A DNA stretch of 64,000 nt from Cellulomonas sp. 73-92 (GTDB lineage Bacteria; Actinomycetota; Actinomycetes; Actinomycetales; Cellulomonadaceae): the NCBI RefSeq assembly GCF_001898175.1, contig NZ_MKTH01000008.1, forward strand, positions 248,001 through 312,000. Direction: 5' to 3'. Positions 9,879 through 18,970 of the stretch are shown here, one piece after another. The stretch's first letter is position 1. Each line of letters opens with the position of its first letter. The notes beneath the pieces were generated by a model. The model saw only the letters and a list, made by a program, of their open reading frames with translations. It was not told the DNA's origin and did not search any database. A program made the position numbers and the translations under genes.

Positions 9879-9896
9879 ACTTACCGTCGGGTAAGT
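9879..9896. promoter_or_regulatory. perfect inverted repeat, TetR-type operator candidate
   Basis: ACTTACC-GTCG-GGTAAGT is a perfect 7+7 palindrome 50 bp upstream of the secreted beta-helix gene. TTACC-N4-GGTAA sites are frequent targets of TetR-family repressors in Actinobacteria. No TetR gene is present in the window. Confidence 0.5.
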
Positions 9897-9945
9897 CTGT
9901 TTCGTGGAGCTCCCACGGGACCGCCTCGACGGAGAGGACGCAGGG

Positions 9946-11835
9946 ATGATCACCAGGTCATTCGGGCGTGACGGACTGCTGGCGACCATCACGGTGGGTG
10001 CGGTGCTCGTCGCCACCGCCGCCGTCGCCGGCCCGGCCGCAGCCGCCCCGCAGCAGCAGATCGACCCGCAGCACCCGGACTTCGGCCCGAACGTCACGAT
10101 CGTCAGCCCGACCACGCCGCCCGCCCAGGTGGCGGCGACGTTGCAGGCGATCGCGAACCAGCAGCGCGACGCCGAGATGACCGACGCCAGGAAGGCGGTC
10201 TACTTCCTGCCCGGCACGTACGGCACGGCGGGCAACCCCCTGCAGTTCGAGCTGGGCTACTACACCGAGGTCGCCGGCCTCGGCCTGTCGCCCGACGACG
10301 TGACGCTCGACGGGAAGGTCGAGGTCTACAACCGCTGCCTGGCCGGCGGCGGCACGTCGAACTGCCTCGCGCTCGTCAACTTCTGGCGCACCCTGTCGAA
10401 CCTCGCGCTGCACGTCGACGGCGCCGGGCAGGACGGGTGCCGGGCCAGCGCCAACTTCTGGGCCGTGTCGCAGGCGGTCTCGATGCGCCGCGTCGACATG
10501 TCCGGGGCCAACCTCTCGCTCATGGACTACTGCACCGCCGGGCCGCAGTACGCCTCCGGCGGCTTCATCGCCGACTCGCGGCTGCCGTTCGTCATCAGCG
10601 GCTCGCAGCAGCAGTGGCTCATCCGCGACAGCCAGGTGGCCGGCTGGAGCAACGGCGTCTGGAACCAGGTGTTCTCGGGCGTCGTCGGGGCGCCGAGCGA
10701 CGCGGGCTACCCGGACCCGCCGTACACCACGCTCGCCACCACCCCGGTGAGCCGCGAGAAGCCGTACCTGTTCGTCGACCCGACGGGCGCGTTCAACGTG
10801 CGGGTGCCGGAGGCGAGGACCAACAGCAGCGGCATCACGTGGGCGAACGGCGTCACGCCCGGCCGGACCATCCCGATCACCGACTTCTACATCGCCCGGC
10901 CCGGCGACTCCGTGCAGACGATCAACAACGCGCTCGCGCGCGGCCAGAACCTCCTCCTCACGCCCGGCGTCTACGCCATCGACCGCACGATCGAGGTCAA
11001 GCGGCCCGACACCGTGGTCCTCGGCATGGGGCACGCGACGCTGACCTCCGTCGGCGGGGCCGTCCCCATGGCCGTCGCCGACGTGCCCGGCGTCGTCATC
11101 GCGGGCGTCACCTTCGACGCCGGCACCCAGCTGTCGCCGGCCCTGCTGCGCGTCGGCACGGCCCACGCGAACCACGGCATCGCCGCTCGCCGGTCCGTCA
11201 CCGACCCGACGACGCTGTCCGACGTGTTCGTGCGCGTCGGCGGGCCGCACGTCGGCAAGGTGACGAACGCGGTGGAGGTCAACAGCGACCACGTCATCAT
11301 CGACGACGCGTGGATCTGGCGCGCCGACCACGGCATCGAGGGGTTCACCAACGGCGTGAACGGCGACACCGACCGGTGGAACACCAACACCGGGCTGAAC
11401 GGTCTGGTCGTCAACGGGGACGACGTCACGGCGACGGGCCTGTTCTCCGAGCACTTCCAGCACTTCAGCACGCTGTGGAACGGCAACGGCGGCACCGTCG
11501 TCATGTACCAGAACGAGCTCGCGTACGACCCGCCGACCCAGGCGGACTGGACGCAGCCGAACGGCACGCTCGGGTACCCGGGCTACAAGGTGGCCGACGG
11601 CGTCACGAGCCACCACCTCTACGGCGGTGGCGTCTACGCGTTCAACGAGAACAACCCGTCGATCCACACGGCCAGCGGGTTCGAGGTGCCGGACACCCCC
11701 GGGGTGCTGCTGCACCACGTGTTCACGATCTGCCTGTCCGGGCCGGGGACGATCGACCACGTGGTCAACGACACCGGTGGCACCGCCGGCGCCGCCACGG
11801 TGAGCCAGCGGCAGGTGGTCGTCGACTACCCGTGA
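9946..11835 (+). CDS. secreted right-handed beta-helix protein (pectate-lyase/GH55-like fold)
   Basis: 629 aa from the ATG at 9946, which follows a GGAGAGG site; a GTG at 9904 is the alternative. A signal peptide (MITRSFGRDG..., hydrophobic core, AAAAP cleavage region near residue 35) predicts export. The mature part shows repeated short beta strands with stacked Asn/Asp turns (IKxPDTVVLGMG, VADVPGVVIAGVTFDAG, NAVEVNSDHVIIDD), as in parallel beta-helix carbohydrate-active proteins. Homologues in Streptomyces and relatives are usually mislabelled 'coagulation factor 5/8 type' or 'adenylyl cyclase'; no such domain is visible. It may bind or cleave a polysaccharide; no catalytic residues can be named. 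It stands alone behind its own putative operator. Confidence 0.75.
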   Translation: MITRSFGRDGLLATITVGAVLVATAAVAGPAAAAPQQQIDPQHPDFGPNVTIVSPTTPPAQVAATLQAIANQQRDAEMTDARKAVYFLPGTYGTAGNPLQFELGYYTEVAGLGLSPDDVTLDGKVEVYNRCLAGGGTSNCLALVNFWRTLSNLALHVDGAGQDGCRASANFWAVSQAVSMRRVDMSGANLSLMDYCTAGPQYASGGFIADSRLPFVISGSQQQWLIRDSQVAGWSNGVWNQVFSGVVGAPSDAGYPDPPYTTLATTPVSREKPYLFVDPTGAFNVRVPEARTNSSGITWANGVTPGRTIPITDFYIARPGDSVQTINNALARGQNLLLTPGVYAIDRTIEVKRPDTVVLGMGHATLTSVGGAVPMAVADVPGVVIAGVTFDAGTQLSPALLRVGTAHANHGIAARRSVTDPTTLSDVFVRVGGPHVGKVTNAVEVNSDHVIIDDAWIWRADHGIEGFTNGVNGDTDRWNTNTGLNGLVVNGDDVTATGLFSEHFQHFSTLWNGNGGTVVMYQNELAYDPPTQADWTQPNGTLGYPGYKVADGVTSHHLYGGGVYAFNENNPSIHTASGFEVPDTPGVLLHHVFTICLSGPGTIDHVVNDTGGTAGAATVSQRQVVVDYP

Positions 11836-11850
11836 CCTGATCGCACCGAG

Positions 11851-13164
11851 CTATGCGGTGCGCAGCGGGAGCCCCGGGTCGGCGGCGGTGACGCGGTCGA
11901 CCCGGGGCAGCTCCGCGCCGGCGAACAGGCGGCGCGCTGCGCCGACGTCGCGGGGACGGTCGACGACGAGCGCGGCGGTGGCACGCTCGCCGGCCAGCCA
12001 GATCGCCGACCAGCCCGCCCCGGCCGTCGGGTCGCCGCGCAGCAGCACCTCGTCGCCCGGCCCGGGCGCCCCGAAGAGCGCGAGGTCGTGGCCGAGCTGG
12101 GTCGAGAACACGTAGGGCGCCGGGTCGTCGGCCGGCGCGGGGACCGGCGTGCCCAGCAGGTGCCCGACGAGGACGCGCGGCCCGCGCAGCGCACCGTCCC
12201 AGTGCCCACCCGGCACCGTCCCGTGCCGCGGCGACCAGCGCGACGCGACGTCTCCGACGGCCCACAGGCCAGGGAGCTCCCGGCGTCCGGAGGCCAGCGC
12301 GCCGGTGCCGTCGCGGACGACGAAGACCGGGTGCCCCTCGGTCGGGGCGGGGGGGCGCTGGGGCTCGACCGCCCCGAGCACCGCGTACCGGTGACCCACC
12401 GGCACGGCACCGTCGGGTGCCAGCGGGAGCGACCGGCCGAGCCACGCCGTCGCCGGCCGGGCGCCCACCGCGGCGAGCACCACGTCGGCGGGCAGCCTGC
12501 GGCCGTCCGCCAGCTCGACGGCGTCCGGCCGCACCGCGGCGACGCGCGCGCCCGTCAGCAGCTCGACACCGGCCTCGTGGTACCACCCGGCGGTGAGCCC
12601 GCCCACGGCCTCCCCCAGCGCCGCCGACAACGGCGCACCGGCCGCCTCGACGACGGTCACCCGATGGCCCGCGGCGGCCGCGACCCCGGCCACCTCCGCG
12701 CCGATCCAGCCGGCCCCGATGACCACCAGCCGCGATCCCGGCCGGAGCGCGGTGCGCAGCCGCTCGGCGTCGGCCGCCGTGTGAAGCGTCAGCGCCGCCT
12801 CCCAGCCGGGCACGCGCACCGCGTGCGCGCCCGTCGCCAGCACGACGTGGTCGGCCGCGACCCAGCCGCCGTCGGTGAGGACGGCCGGACGAGGACCGGG
12901 CAGCAGGCCGCGCGCCGGCTCGTCCAGCCGGACCTCGTCGGCCAGCGCCCGCAGGTCGACGCCGATCTCGTCGGTCAGCCAGGAGGGGTGCGGCCGGTCG
13001 AACAGGTGCTTGGACAGCGGCGGGCGGTCGTAGGGCGGCACGCCCTCGCCGCCCAGCACCCGGATGCGCCCGTCGAAGCCGGCCTCGCGGAGCTCGGCCA
13101 CGGTCTGGGCGGCGGCCAGGCCCGCGCCGACCACCAGGACGTCGCGGCCTGCCGGTTCGCTCAC
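11851..13164 (-). CDS. FAD-dependent NAD(P)H ferredoxin/rubredoxin-reductase-like oxidoreductase
   Basis: 437 aa from a GTG at 13164; the track ORF continues upstream into purH antisense. Two Rossmann motifs are visible: FAD-binding VVGAGLAAAQTVAELRE at the N-terminus and NAD-binding VVIGAGWIGAEVAGVAA near residue 155. The FAD-closing motif is LPGLWAVGDVA (about 310), and a C-terminal reductase domain follows. This is the BphA4/ThcD/putidaredoxin-reductase architecture, which passes electrons from NAD(P)H to a small iron-sulfur protein, usually for a P450 or dioxygenase. No ferredoxin or oxygenase gene is adjacent, so the partner is unknown. It converges on the beta-helix gene with 15 bp between stops. 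Confidence 0.85.
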   Translation of the reverse strand: MSEPAGRDVLVVGAGLAAAQTVAELREAGFDGRIRVLGGEGVPPYDRPPLSKHLFDRPHPSWLTDEIGVDLRALADEVRLDEPARGLLPGPRPAVLTDGGWVAADHVVLATGAHAVRVPGWEAALTLHTAADAERLRTALRPGSRLVVIGAGWIGAEVAGVAAAAGHRVTVVEAAGAPLSAALGEAVGGLTAGWYHEAGVELLTGARVAAVRPDAVELADGRRLPADVVLAAVGARPATAWLGRSLPLAPDGAVPVGHRYAVLGAVEPQRPPAPTEGHPVFVVRDGTGALASGRRELPGLWAVGDVASRWSPRHGTVPGGHWDGALRGPRVLVGHLLGTPVPAPADDPAPYVFSTQLGHDLALFGAPGPGDEVLLRGDPTAGAGWSAIWLAGERATAALVVDRPRDVGAARRLFAGAELPRVDRVTAADPGLPLRTA

Positions 13165-13197
13165 GCCGCCACGGTAGCCTGGCGCGCGGGAGGCGGG

Positions 13198-13464
13198 ATG
13201 GGTGAGCGGCGGCGCGACGCGTCGTACTGGGTGGTCGCGGCCGGCATCACCGTCGCGGTCGTCGTCGGTCTCGTCGCGGACGCACGCGTCGGCGCCTACG
13301 TGCTCGCCGGCGTCCTCGCGGCCGCCGCGGCGGTGCGCGGCATGCGCCCCGAGCCGGGTCCGGCCGCCATCGGCGTGCGGCGGCGATGGCTGGACGTGTC
13401 GCTGCTCGGCGCGCTCGCCGTCGCCCTCACCGTGCTCGCCGCGATCGTCCCCGGCCGCGTCTGA
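13198..13464 (+). CDS. DUF3017 small membrane protein
   Basis: 88 aa, MGERRRDASYWVVAAG..., with three predicted membrane segments. DUF3017 proteins are found in Actinobacteria close to purH/mdh, as here, which supports the call. Function unknown. It starts 33 bp from the divergent flavoprotein gene and converges on purH with a 23-bp gap. The track hides it at the 3' end of a long antisense ORF (12088..13464); the ATG at 13198 is chosen because it gives the compact domain alone. Confidence 0.75.
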   Translation: MGERRRDASYWVVAAGITVAVVVGLVADARVGAYVLAGVLAAAAAVRGMRPEPGPAAIGVRRRWLDVSLLGALAVALTVLAAIVPGRV

Positions 13465-13487
13465 TCCCTCCGCCCGGCGCGTCGCCG

Positions 13488-15113
13488 TCAGTGGAAGAAG
13501 TGCCGCGTGCCCGTGAGGTAGAGCGTCACCCCGGCGGCGCGCGCGGCGTCGACGACCTCCTCGTCGCGCACGGAGCCGCCAGGCTGGACCACGGCCTTCA
13601 CGCCCGAGGCGAGCAGCACCTCGAGCCCGTCGGCGAAGGGGAAGAACGCGTCGGAGGCCGCGACGGACCCCTGCGCCCGCTCGACCCCGGCGCGCTCGAC
13701 GGCCAGCCGGCAGGAGTCGACGCGGTTGACCTGGCCCATGCCGACGCCGACCGACGCGCCGCCCTTGGCGAGGAGGATCGCGTTGGACTTCACGGCGCGC
13801 ACGGCGCGCCACGCGAACACCAGGTCGGCCAGCGTCGCCTCGTCCGCCGGGTCGCCCGCCGCGAGCGTCCACGTCGCCGGGTCGTCACCCGCGGCGTCGA
13901 TCGCGTCGACCTCCTGGACGAGCATCCCGCCGCTGATCTCGCGCGTGGCCAGGCCGCCGGTCGGCGGGGCGTCGACGACGAGCAGCCGCACGTTCTTCTT
14001 CTTCTCCAGGACCGCGCGGGCGTCGTCGTCGAACGCCGGCGCGACGACGACCTCGGTGAAGATCGGCGCGATCTGCTCGGCCGCCGCCCGGGTGACGGGC
14101 CGGTTCGTGGCGATGACGCCGCCGTACGCGGACACGGGGTCGCACGCGTGCGCCTTCGCGTGCGCGTCCGTGATGTCGGTGCCCACCGCGATGCCGCACG
14201 GGTTGGCGTGCTTGACGACCGCGACCGTCGGCACGTCGCCCTGGTCGTGGGCGGCGCGCCACGCGGCGTCGGCGTCGACGTAGTTGTTGTAGCTCATGGC
14301 CTTGCCGTGCAGCTGGGTGGCCTGCGCCAGGCCCGCCGGGCCGTAGCCGTCGGTGTAGAGCGCCGCGCGCTGGTGCGGGTTCTCGCCGTACCGCAGCACG
14401 GCGGCGCGGTCCCACGTCGCGCCGATCCAGGCCGGGAAGCCGGTGTGGACGCCGTCGACCTCGTCGGTCGCGGTCGCCACGTTGCCCATCCAGGACGCGA
14501 CCGCGACGTCGTACGTCGCGGTGTGGACGAACGCCTGCGCCGCCAGGCGCGTGCGCTGCTCGAGCGTGAAGCCACCCGCACGGACGGCGGCCACCACCTC
14601 GTCGTACGACGACGGGTCGACGACGACCGCGACGCTCGGGTGGTTCTTGGCGGCGGCGCGCACCATCGACGGCCCGCCGATGTCGATCTGCTCGACGCAC
14701 TCGTCGACGCCCGCGCCCGAGGCCACGGTCGCCGTGAACGGGTAGAGGTTGACGACGACGAGCTCGAACGGCGCCACGCCCAGCTCCGCGAGCTGCGCGA
14801 GGTGCTCCGGCCGGCGCGTGTCGGCGAGGATGCCGGCGTGCACGCGCGGGTGCAGCGTCTTGACGCGCCCGTCGAGGCACTCGGGGAAGCCGGTGAGCTC
14901 CTCGACGCGGGTGACGGGCACGCCCGCGGCGGCGATGCGGGCCGCCGTCGACCCGGTGGAGACGAGCTCGACGCCCGCCTCGTGCAGGGCGGTGGCCAGC
15001 TCGGCGAGGCCGGTCTTGTCGTAGACGGAGACGAGTGCTCGGCGGACCGGGCGGCGCCCCTGCGGATCGGCGTCGGCCGGGGCGGCTGCGGGGGGAAGCG
15101 AGGCGTGCGACAC
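13488..15113 (-). CDS. purH: bifunctional AICAR transformylase / IMP cyclohydrolase
   Basis: 541 aa from a GTG start. Catalyses the last two steps of de novo IMP synthesis. The N-terminal MGS-like IMP cyclohydrolase domain (about 25-165: [33 protein letters not shown]) is followed by the AICAR transformylase domain with KHANPCG (catalytic Lys-His) and the conserved RYGENPHQ. The length is slightly above the usual 520 because of an N-terminal Ala/Pro-rich extension. A ZTP riboswitch immediately precedes the gene, and purN lies upstream on the same strand, so expression probably responds to the AICAR/folate-linked alarmone ZTP. Confidence 0.98.
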   Translation of the reverse strand: MSHASLPPAAAPADADPQGRRPVRRALVSVYDKTGLAELATALHEAGVELVSTGSTAARIAAAGVPVTRVEELTGFPECLDGRVKTLHPRVHAGILADTRRPEHLAQLAELGVAPFELVVVNLYPFTATVASGAGVDECVEQIDIGGPSMVRAAAKNHPSVAVVVDPSSYDEVVAAVRAGGFTLEQRTRLAAQAFVHTATYDVAVASWMGNVATATDEVDGVHTGFPAWIGATWDRAAVLRYGENPHQRAALYTDGYGPAGLAQATQLHGKAMSYNNYVDADAAWRAAHDQGDVPTVAVVKHANPCGIAVGTDITDAHAKAHACDPVSAYGGVIATNRPVTRAAAEQIAPIFTEVVVAPAFDDDARAVLEKKKNVRLLVVDAPPTGGLATREISGGMLVQEVDAIDAAGDDPATWTLAAGDPADEATLADLVFAWRAVRAVKSNAILLAKGGASVGVGMGQVNRVDSCRLAVERAGVERAQGSVAASDAFFPFADGLEVLLASGVKAVVQPGGSVRDEEVVDAARAAGVTLYLTGTRHFFH

Positions 15114-15120
15114 GGGGCGG

Positions 15121-15160
15121 CTCCTGGGTCGGGCGCACCGTCGGGTGCGCGGTGACGATC
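15121..15160 (-). promoter_or_regulatory. purH ribosome site with adjacent hairpin (riboswitch expression platform)
   Basis: Upstream of the purH GTG there is a ribosome-binding sequence CAGGAG (15121-15126) and a 7-bp hairpin GCGCACC/GGTGCGC (15133-15150). The CCTGGG of the riboswitch core could pair with CCCAGG overlapping the ribosome site, which would give translational control. This pairing is inferred by eye. Confidence 0.45.
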
Positions 15161-15250
15161 CCAGGCACCCAGGCGTCCGGTGCGTTGTCGGGTGGTGCTC
15201 GGCCGCTCCCCGGTGGTCAGGCCCACCTCACGCCAGTCACGGCCGGGGAC
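15160..15250 (-). ncRNA. ZTP (pfl) riboswitch upstream of purH
   Basis: On the minus strand the core elements of the pfl motif occur in order: GTGACTGGCG (15231-15240), AGGTGGGC, CCACCGGGGAGCG (15204-15216) and the 3' signature CGCCTGGG (15168-15175). Spacing suits the two-subdomain pseudoknotted ZTP aptamer, which binds ZMP/ZTP when 10-formyl-THF is short and is commonly found before purH. It lies entirely between purN (stop at 15254) and purH, so only purH would be controlled if the two genes share a transcript. Confidence 0.9.
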
Positions 15251-15253
15251 ATC

Positions 15254-15901
15254 CTAACCGGCGCCGAGGCTCGCCTTCCTGCCGTCGACGGTCAGCCCTC
15301 CGCGCAGGATCCGTCCGACGACGTCGACGAGGAGCGTGCGTTCCGCGACCTTGATGCGCTCGTGCAGGGTGCCCTCGTCGTCGTCGTCCGCCACCGGCAC
15401 CGGCACCTGCGCGACGATGGGCCCGGAGTCCACGCCCTCGTCGACGACGATCACCGAGCAGCCCGTCACCTTGACGCCGTGCGCGAGGGCGTCACGCACC
15501 GCGTGGGCGCCGGGGAACGCCGGCAGCAGCGCCGGGTGCGTGTTGACCGCCCGGCCGCCGAACGCGGCGAGGAAGGCCGGGCCGACGAGCCGCATGAACC
15601 CCGCCATGACGACGAGGTCGGGGCGGAAGGCCGCCACCGCGGCGGTCAGCGCACGGTCCCACGCCGCGCGGTCGGGGAAGTCGGCGAGCCGCACCGTGGC
15701 GCGGGCGACACCCGCGGCCTCGGCCCGCTCCAGGGCGCCGGCGGCGGGCCGGTCGGTGACGACGCCGACGACCCGCCCGCCGAACGCGGGGTCGTCGTGC
15801 GCCGCGAGCAGGGCGCCGAGCACCGAGCCCGCGCCGGACGCGAGGACGACGACACGGCCCGACGACCGGGTGGGCGGTTGCGGCGGCGATGCGGGCGGCA
15901 C
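15254..15901 (-). CDS. purN: phosphoribosylglycinamide formyltransferase (GART)
   Basis: 215 aa, the normal length of PurN. Transfers formyl from 10-formyl-THF to GAR, the third step of purine synthesis. The active-site segment VNTHPALLPAFPG holds the conserved Asn and His, and the catalytic Asp lies in VDEGVDSGPI. One departure: the phosphate-loop region reads SGAGSVL where SGxGSNL is usual, so the conserved Asn is replaced by Val. It precedes the ZTP riboswitch and purH on the same strand; the first 12 residues are Pro-rich and probably disordered. Confidence 0.96.
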   Translation of the reverse strand: MPPASPPQPPTRSSGRVVVLASGAGSVLGALLAAHDDPAFGGRVVGVVTDRPAAGALERAEAAGVARATVRLADFPDRAAWDRALTAAVAAFRPDLVVMAGFMRLVGPAFLAAFGGRAVNTHPALLPAFPGAHAVRDALAHGVKVTGCSVIVVDEGVDSGPIVAQVPVPVADDDDEGTLHERIKVAERTLLVDVVGRILRGGLTVDGRKASLGAG

Positions 15902-15977
15902 GGCTCGACCCTAACCGCGATGCGGACGCCCGGTAGCCATGAGGTGGTCACCCAGGCGCGGGGCGGAGAATGCTGCC

Positions 15978-16634
15978 GTGAGCAACCCCTACGCCCCGCC
16001 GGAGGACCGCGAGCGCGAGGCGCAGCGCGCCGGGCGCGCCCCCGAGCCGCCGGCGGGCGCCGAGGCCCTCCCACCCGTGCCGCCGGCCGGCGCCGGCGCA
16101 CCCGCGGCGCCCACCGGCACCGGCGCTCGTCCGGCCGGCACGAGGCACGGCGCCCCGTACTCCGGGCCGCTGGCCGCACCGGACCGCTCCCCCGAGGGCG
16201 TGCCGTACGAGCGCCCTCGGGCGCCGCACCAGGACCCTCCCGCGAGCCCGGCGGACGTGCTGCGCGTGGCCTCGCTGCTGCGCTGGACGGCCGTCCTCGT
16301 GCTGGTCGCGGTCGTCGGCGACCTGTTCGTGTTCCCGTGGTTCCTCGCGGCCGGTCTGGTCGGGCTCGGCGCGCTCGTCGTCGGCGGCCGGGGCCTGGCC
16401 CTGGCGGCGCGGACGCGGCAGAGCACACCGCGCACGCTGCTGATCCTCCTGGTCGTCGTCGCGCTCCTCGGCCTGACGCGGCCCACCACGGCGCTGCTGA
16501 CGTGGGACGCCGAGCAGTCGTACGCCCGCTGCCAGGCCGCCGCCCTCACGGTCCAGGCGCAGAACGCATGCGTCAGCGAGTACCAGCAGGCTCTCGATGC
16601 TCGTGTGGCTCAGCTGAAGAGCCGGGCGGGCTGA
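15978..16634 (+). CDS. proline-rich membrane protein of unknown function
   Basis: 218 aa from the GTG at 15978 (MSNPYAPPEDRERE), chosen over the track start (15939) because it removes a basic leader and gives a typical actinobacterial NPYAPP N-terminus. Residues 1-90 are Pro/Ala/Gly-rich and hydrophilic. Three hydrophobic segments follow (LLRWTAVLVLVAVVGDLFVF, AAGLVGLGALVVGG, TLLILLVVVALLGL), then an extracytoplasmic tail with two cysteines ([22 protein letters not shown]) that could form a disulfide. Function not recognised. It ends inside the convergent DUF6350 gene, a 62-bp 3' overlap. Confidence 0.7.
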   Translation: MSNPYAPPEDREREAQRAGRAPEPPAGAEALPPVPPAGAGAPAAPTGTGARPAGTRHGAPYSGPLAAPDRSPEGVPYERPRAPHQDPPASPADVLRVASLLRWTAVLVLVAVVGDLFVFPWFLAAGLVGLGALVVGGRGLALAARTRQSTPRTLLILLVVVALLGLTRPTTALLTWDAEQSYARCQAAALTVQAQNACVSEYQQALDARVAQLKSRAG

Positions 16635-17874
16635 CTTCACGGTGCGGCCGGCCGATGCCGCCCAGCACCGCCGATCGCACCAGCCGCTCCGCCGGCAGCG
16701 CCACCGCCGCCGCGCCGAGCACCGCGCCCGCCGCGGCCAGCCCCGCCACCGCCCACACCGGCGCGCCGATCGCCGCCATCCGTCCCGTGCCGATCGCGCC
16801 GCCGGCGGCGGCGACGCCGAGGGCGACGAGCAGGCCGGTGACAGCGCCCACGACACCGGCCGCGGCGGCCGGCTCCCACGCGCGCTCCGCGACGAGCCGG
16901 CGGTGCACCACCGCGCCTGCCACCAGCCCGCCCACGACGAGCAGCGCGGGGGCGAGCCGGGACGGGCCACCAGCCAGCAGGTCCGTCGGCAGCGCCCCGA
17001 GCAGCGGCACCGCCGGCAGCGGCCCGGCCGTGACGGCGTCGGGCCCGAAGTGCGAGCCGGCGCCGACCGCGAAGCCCGGGCCGGCGAGCCATGCCCCGGC
17101 CCACGCCACGAGGTTCGGCGCGAAGCCGAGCTCGCCGATCGCGAGCACGATCGACCCCATCGTGTCCAGCCCGAGGCCGCGCACCACCGCGTCGACCTGC
17201 GCCCGGCCGGCAAGCACCCAGCCGGCAGCCGTCAGCGCGGCGAGCACGACGAGCACGCCGGCCCCGACGACACCGCCGACGACGCCGGCACGCAGCCACT
17301 GCGGCAGCCGCGCCCACGGCCGGCCGATGCGTCGCCGCAGCACGTCGGCGTCGCCGCGGCGCAGGACGCCGGCGCCCAGGCCGAGGCCGCCGACGACGAG
17401 GGCGCCGAACGCGGCGTGGAACGCGCGGCCCGCGGTCATCGGGTCGCTCAGCGCCACCGCCAGGACGAGCACCACATAGGTGCCGAGGGCCGCCAGGAAC
17501 GCCGACGGCACCGGCCGCGCCGAGCGGCGGGCCGAGGCGTAGGCCGTGTACCAGGCGATCGCCGTCAGCCCGAGCGGCACGAGGGTGACGTGCCCGAGCG
17601 GGACGCCGTGCCCCAGCAGCCACAGGCCCGCACCGATCTGCACCGAGCGGGTCCACGGGACGCCGACGTTGGACGGGTCCGCCGACGTCACGACGAACAC
17701 GGCGACGGCCGGCACCACGGTCACCGCGAGCGAGAGGACGACCGCCTGCACCGCCGCCAGCACCCCGGAGACCCACGGCAGCCCGCCGTCGAGCGGGCTG
17801 GGCTCACGAGCCGGCGGAGGCGGGACGCCGATGACGCGGCGCGTAGCGGCCGCCGGCCGCTGCGGGGTGCTCAT
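16573..17874 (-). CDS. DUF6350 polytopic membrane protein
   Basis: 433 aa, Ala/Gly/Val-rich, with about ten predicted membrane helices. It resembles the DUF6350 family that lies next to purN/purH and sucCD in many Micrococcales; function unknown. The N-terminal 30 residues are cytoplasmic and Pro-rich. The last 20 or so residues ([18 protein letters not shown]) are encoded opposite the 3' end of the neighbouring gene. It is downstream of sucD on the same strand but separated by 183 bp containing a long inverted repeat, so probably transcribed independently. Confidence 0.75.
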   Translation of the reverse strand: MSTPQRPAAATRRVIGVPPPPAREPSPLDGGLPWVSGVLAAVQAVVLSLAVTVVPAVAVFVVTSADPSNVGVPWTRSVQIGAGLWLLGHGVPLGHVTLVPLGLTAIAWYTAYASARRSARPVPSAFLAALGTYVVLVLAVALSDPMTAGRAFHAAFGALVVGGLGLGAGVLRRGDADVLRRRIGRPWARLPQWLRAGVVGGVVGAGVLVVLAALTAAGWVLAGRAQVDAVVRGLGLDTMGSIVLAIGELGFAPNLVAWAGAWLAGPGFAVGAGSHFGPDAVTAGPLPAVPLLGALPTDLLAGGPSRLAPALLVVGGLVAGAVVHRRLVAERAWEPAAAAGVVGAVTGLLVALGVAAAGGAIGTGRMAAIGAPVWAVAGLAAAGAVLGAAAVALPAERLVRSAVLGGIGRPHREVSPPGSSAEPHEHREPAGTR

Positions 17875-17957
17875 CCGCCCATCGTCGGGTGCGCCCGCCG
17901 ACGCCCGGCTCAGGTGCCCCGGCGCGTCGCCACCCCGCCGCCCCTCCCACGGCCCGC

Positions 17958-18032
17958 GAGCGCATGGTTCGTCGCCGACGTCGTGGGTTCCGTGGCACGG
18001 AAGGGTGGATGTCGACGACGAACGATGCGCTC
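17958..18032. repeat. 17-bp imperfect inverted repeat downstream of sucD
   Basis: GAGCGCATGGTTCGTCG at 17958-17974 is repeated inverted at 18016-18032 with one mismatch, separated by 41 bp that include CCGTGGCACGG. It lies 26 bp past the sucD stop and upstream of the DUF6350 gene. It could be an intrinsic terminator for sucCD, an unusually long-looped one, or a relic of a small repeat element. Confidence 0.55.
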
Positions 18033-18057
18033 GGCGCGGGGACGCGGTGCGCGAGGG

Positions 18058-18942
18058 TCAGTGACGGGCTGCCAGGATCGAGCGCGCGATCGCCGCGGTC
18101 TCCGACGGGGTCTTGCCGACCCGGACGCCGGCGGCCTCCAGCGCGTCCTTCTTCGCCTGCGCGGTGCCCGACGAGCCGGACACGATCGCGCCGGCGTGGC
18201 CCATCGTCTTGCCCTCGGGGGCCGTGAAGCCGGCGACGTAGCCGACGACGGGCTTGGTGACGTGCTCCGTGATGAAGGCCGCGGCCCGCTCCTCGGCGTC
18301 GCCGCCGATCTCGCCGATCATGACGATCAGCTCGGTCTCCGGGTCCGCCTCGAACGCGGCCAGCGCGTCGATGTGCGTGGTCCCGATGACGGGGTCGCCC
18401 CCGATCCCGATGCAGGTGGAGAAGCCGTAGTCGGACAGCTCGAACATCATCTGGTAGGTCAGCGTGCCGGACTTCGACACCAGCCCGATCGGCCCGGCGC
18501 CGGTGATGTCCGCGGGGATGATCCCGACGTTCGAGCGGCCCGGCGTGATGAGGCCAGGGCAGTTGGGCCCGATGATGCGCGAGCCCTTGGCCTGCGCGTA
18601 CGTGAAGAACTCCGCCGTGTCGGCGACCGGGACACCCTCGGTAATGACGACGATGAGCGGCACTCCCGCGTCGACCGCCTCGACGACGGCGTCCTTGGTG
18701 AAGGCCGGCGGCACGAAGACGACCGACACGTCGGCGCCGGTCTGGCGCACGGCCGCCTCCACCGTGCCGAACACCGGCACGTCCCGCGTCGGGAAGGACA
18801 CGACCTCGCCGGCCTTGCGCGGGTTGACGCCGCCGACGACGTCGGTGCCGGAGGCGAGCATCCGGGTGGTGTGCTTGGTCCCCTCGGACCCGGTCATGCC
18901 CTGGACGATGACCTTGGACTGCTCGGTCAGGAAGACGGCCAC
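18058..18942 (-). CDS. sucD: succinyl-CoA synthetase alpha subunit
   Basis: 294 aa, normal length. Carries the CoA-binding Rossmann domain ([15 protein letters not shown]) and the phospho-histidine loop [15 protein letters not shown], the His being phosphorylated during substrate-level ATP/GTP formation from succinyl-CoA. It starts (GTG at 18942) 28 bp after the sucC stop, a standard sucCD operon. Confidence 0.98.
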   Translation of the reverse strand: MAVFLTEQSKVIVQGMTGSEGTKHTTRMLASGTDVVGGVNPRKAGEVVSFPTRDVPVFGTVEAAVRQTGADVSVVFVPPAFTKDAVVEAVDAGVPLIVVITEGVPVADTAEFFTYAQAKGSRIIGPNCPGLITPGRSNVGIIPADITGAGPIGLVSKSGTLTYQMMFELSDYGFSTCIGIGGDPVIGTTHIDALAAFEADPETELIVMIGEIGGDAEERAAAFITEHVTKPVVGYVAGFTAPEGKTMGHAGAIVSGSSGTAQAKKDALEAAGVRVGKTPSETAAIARSILAARH

Positions 18943-18970
18943 TTCTGGTTGCTCCTCAGGTCTGCGGGTC

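Noticed and set aside
17889-18227. Plus-strand ORF containing MVRRRRRGFRGTEGW over the inverted repeat after sucD
   Set aside because: No ribosome site, runs antisense into sucD, low-complexity Arg/Pro translation; more likely a shadow.
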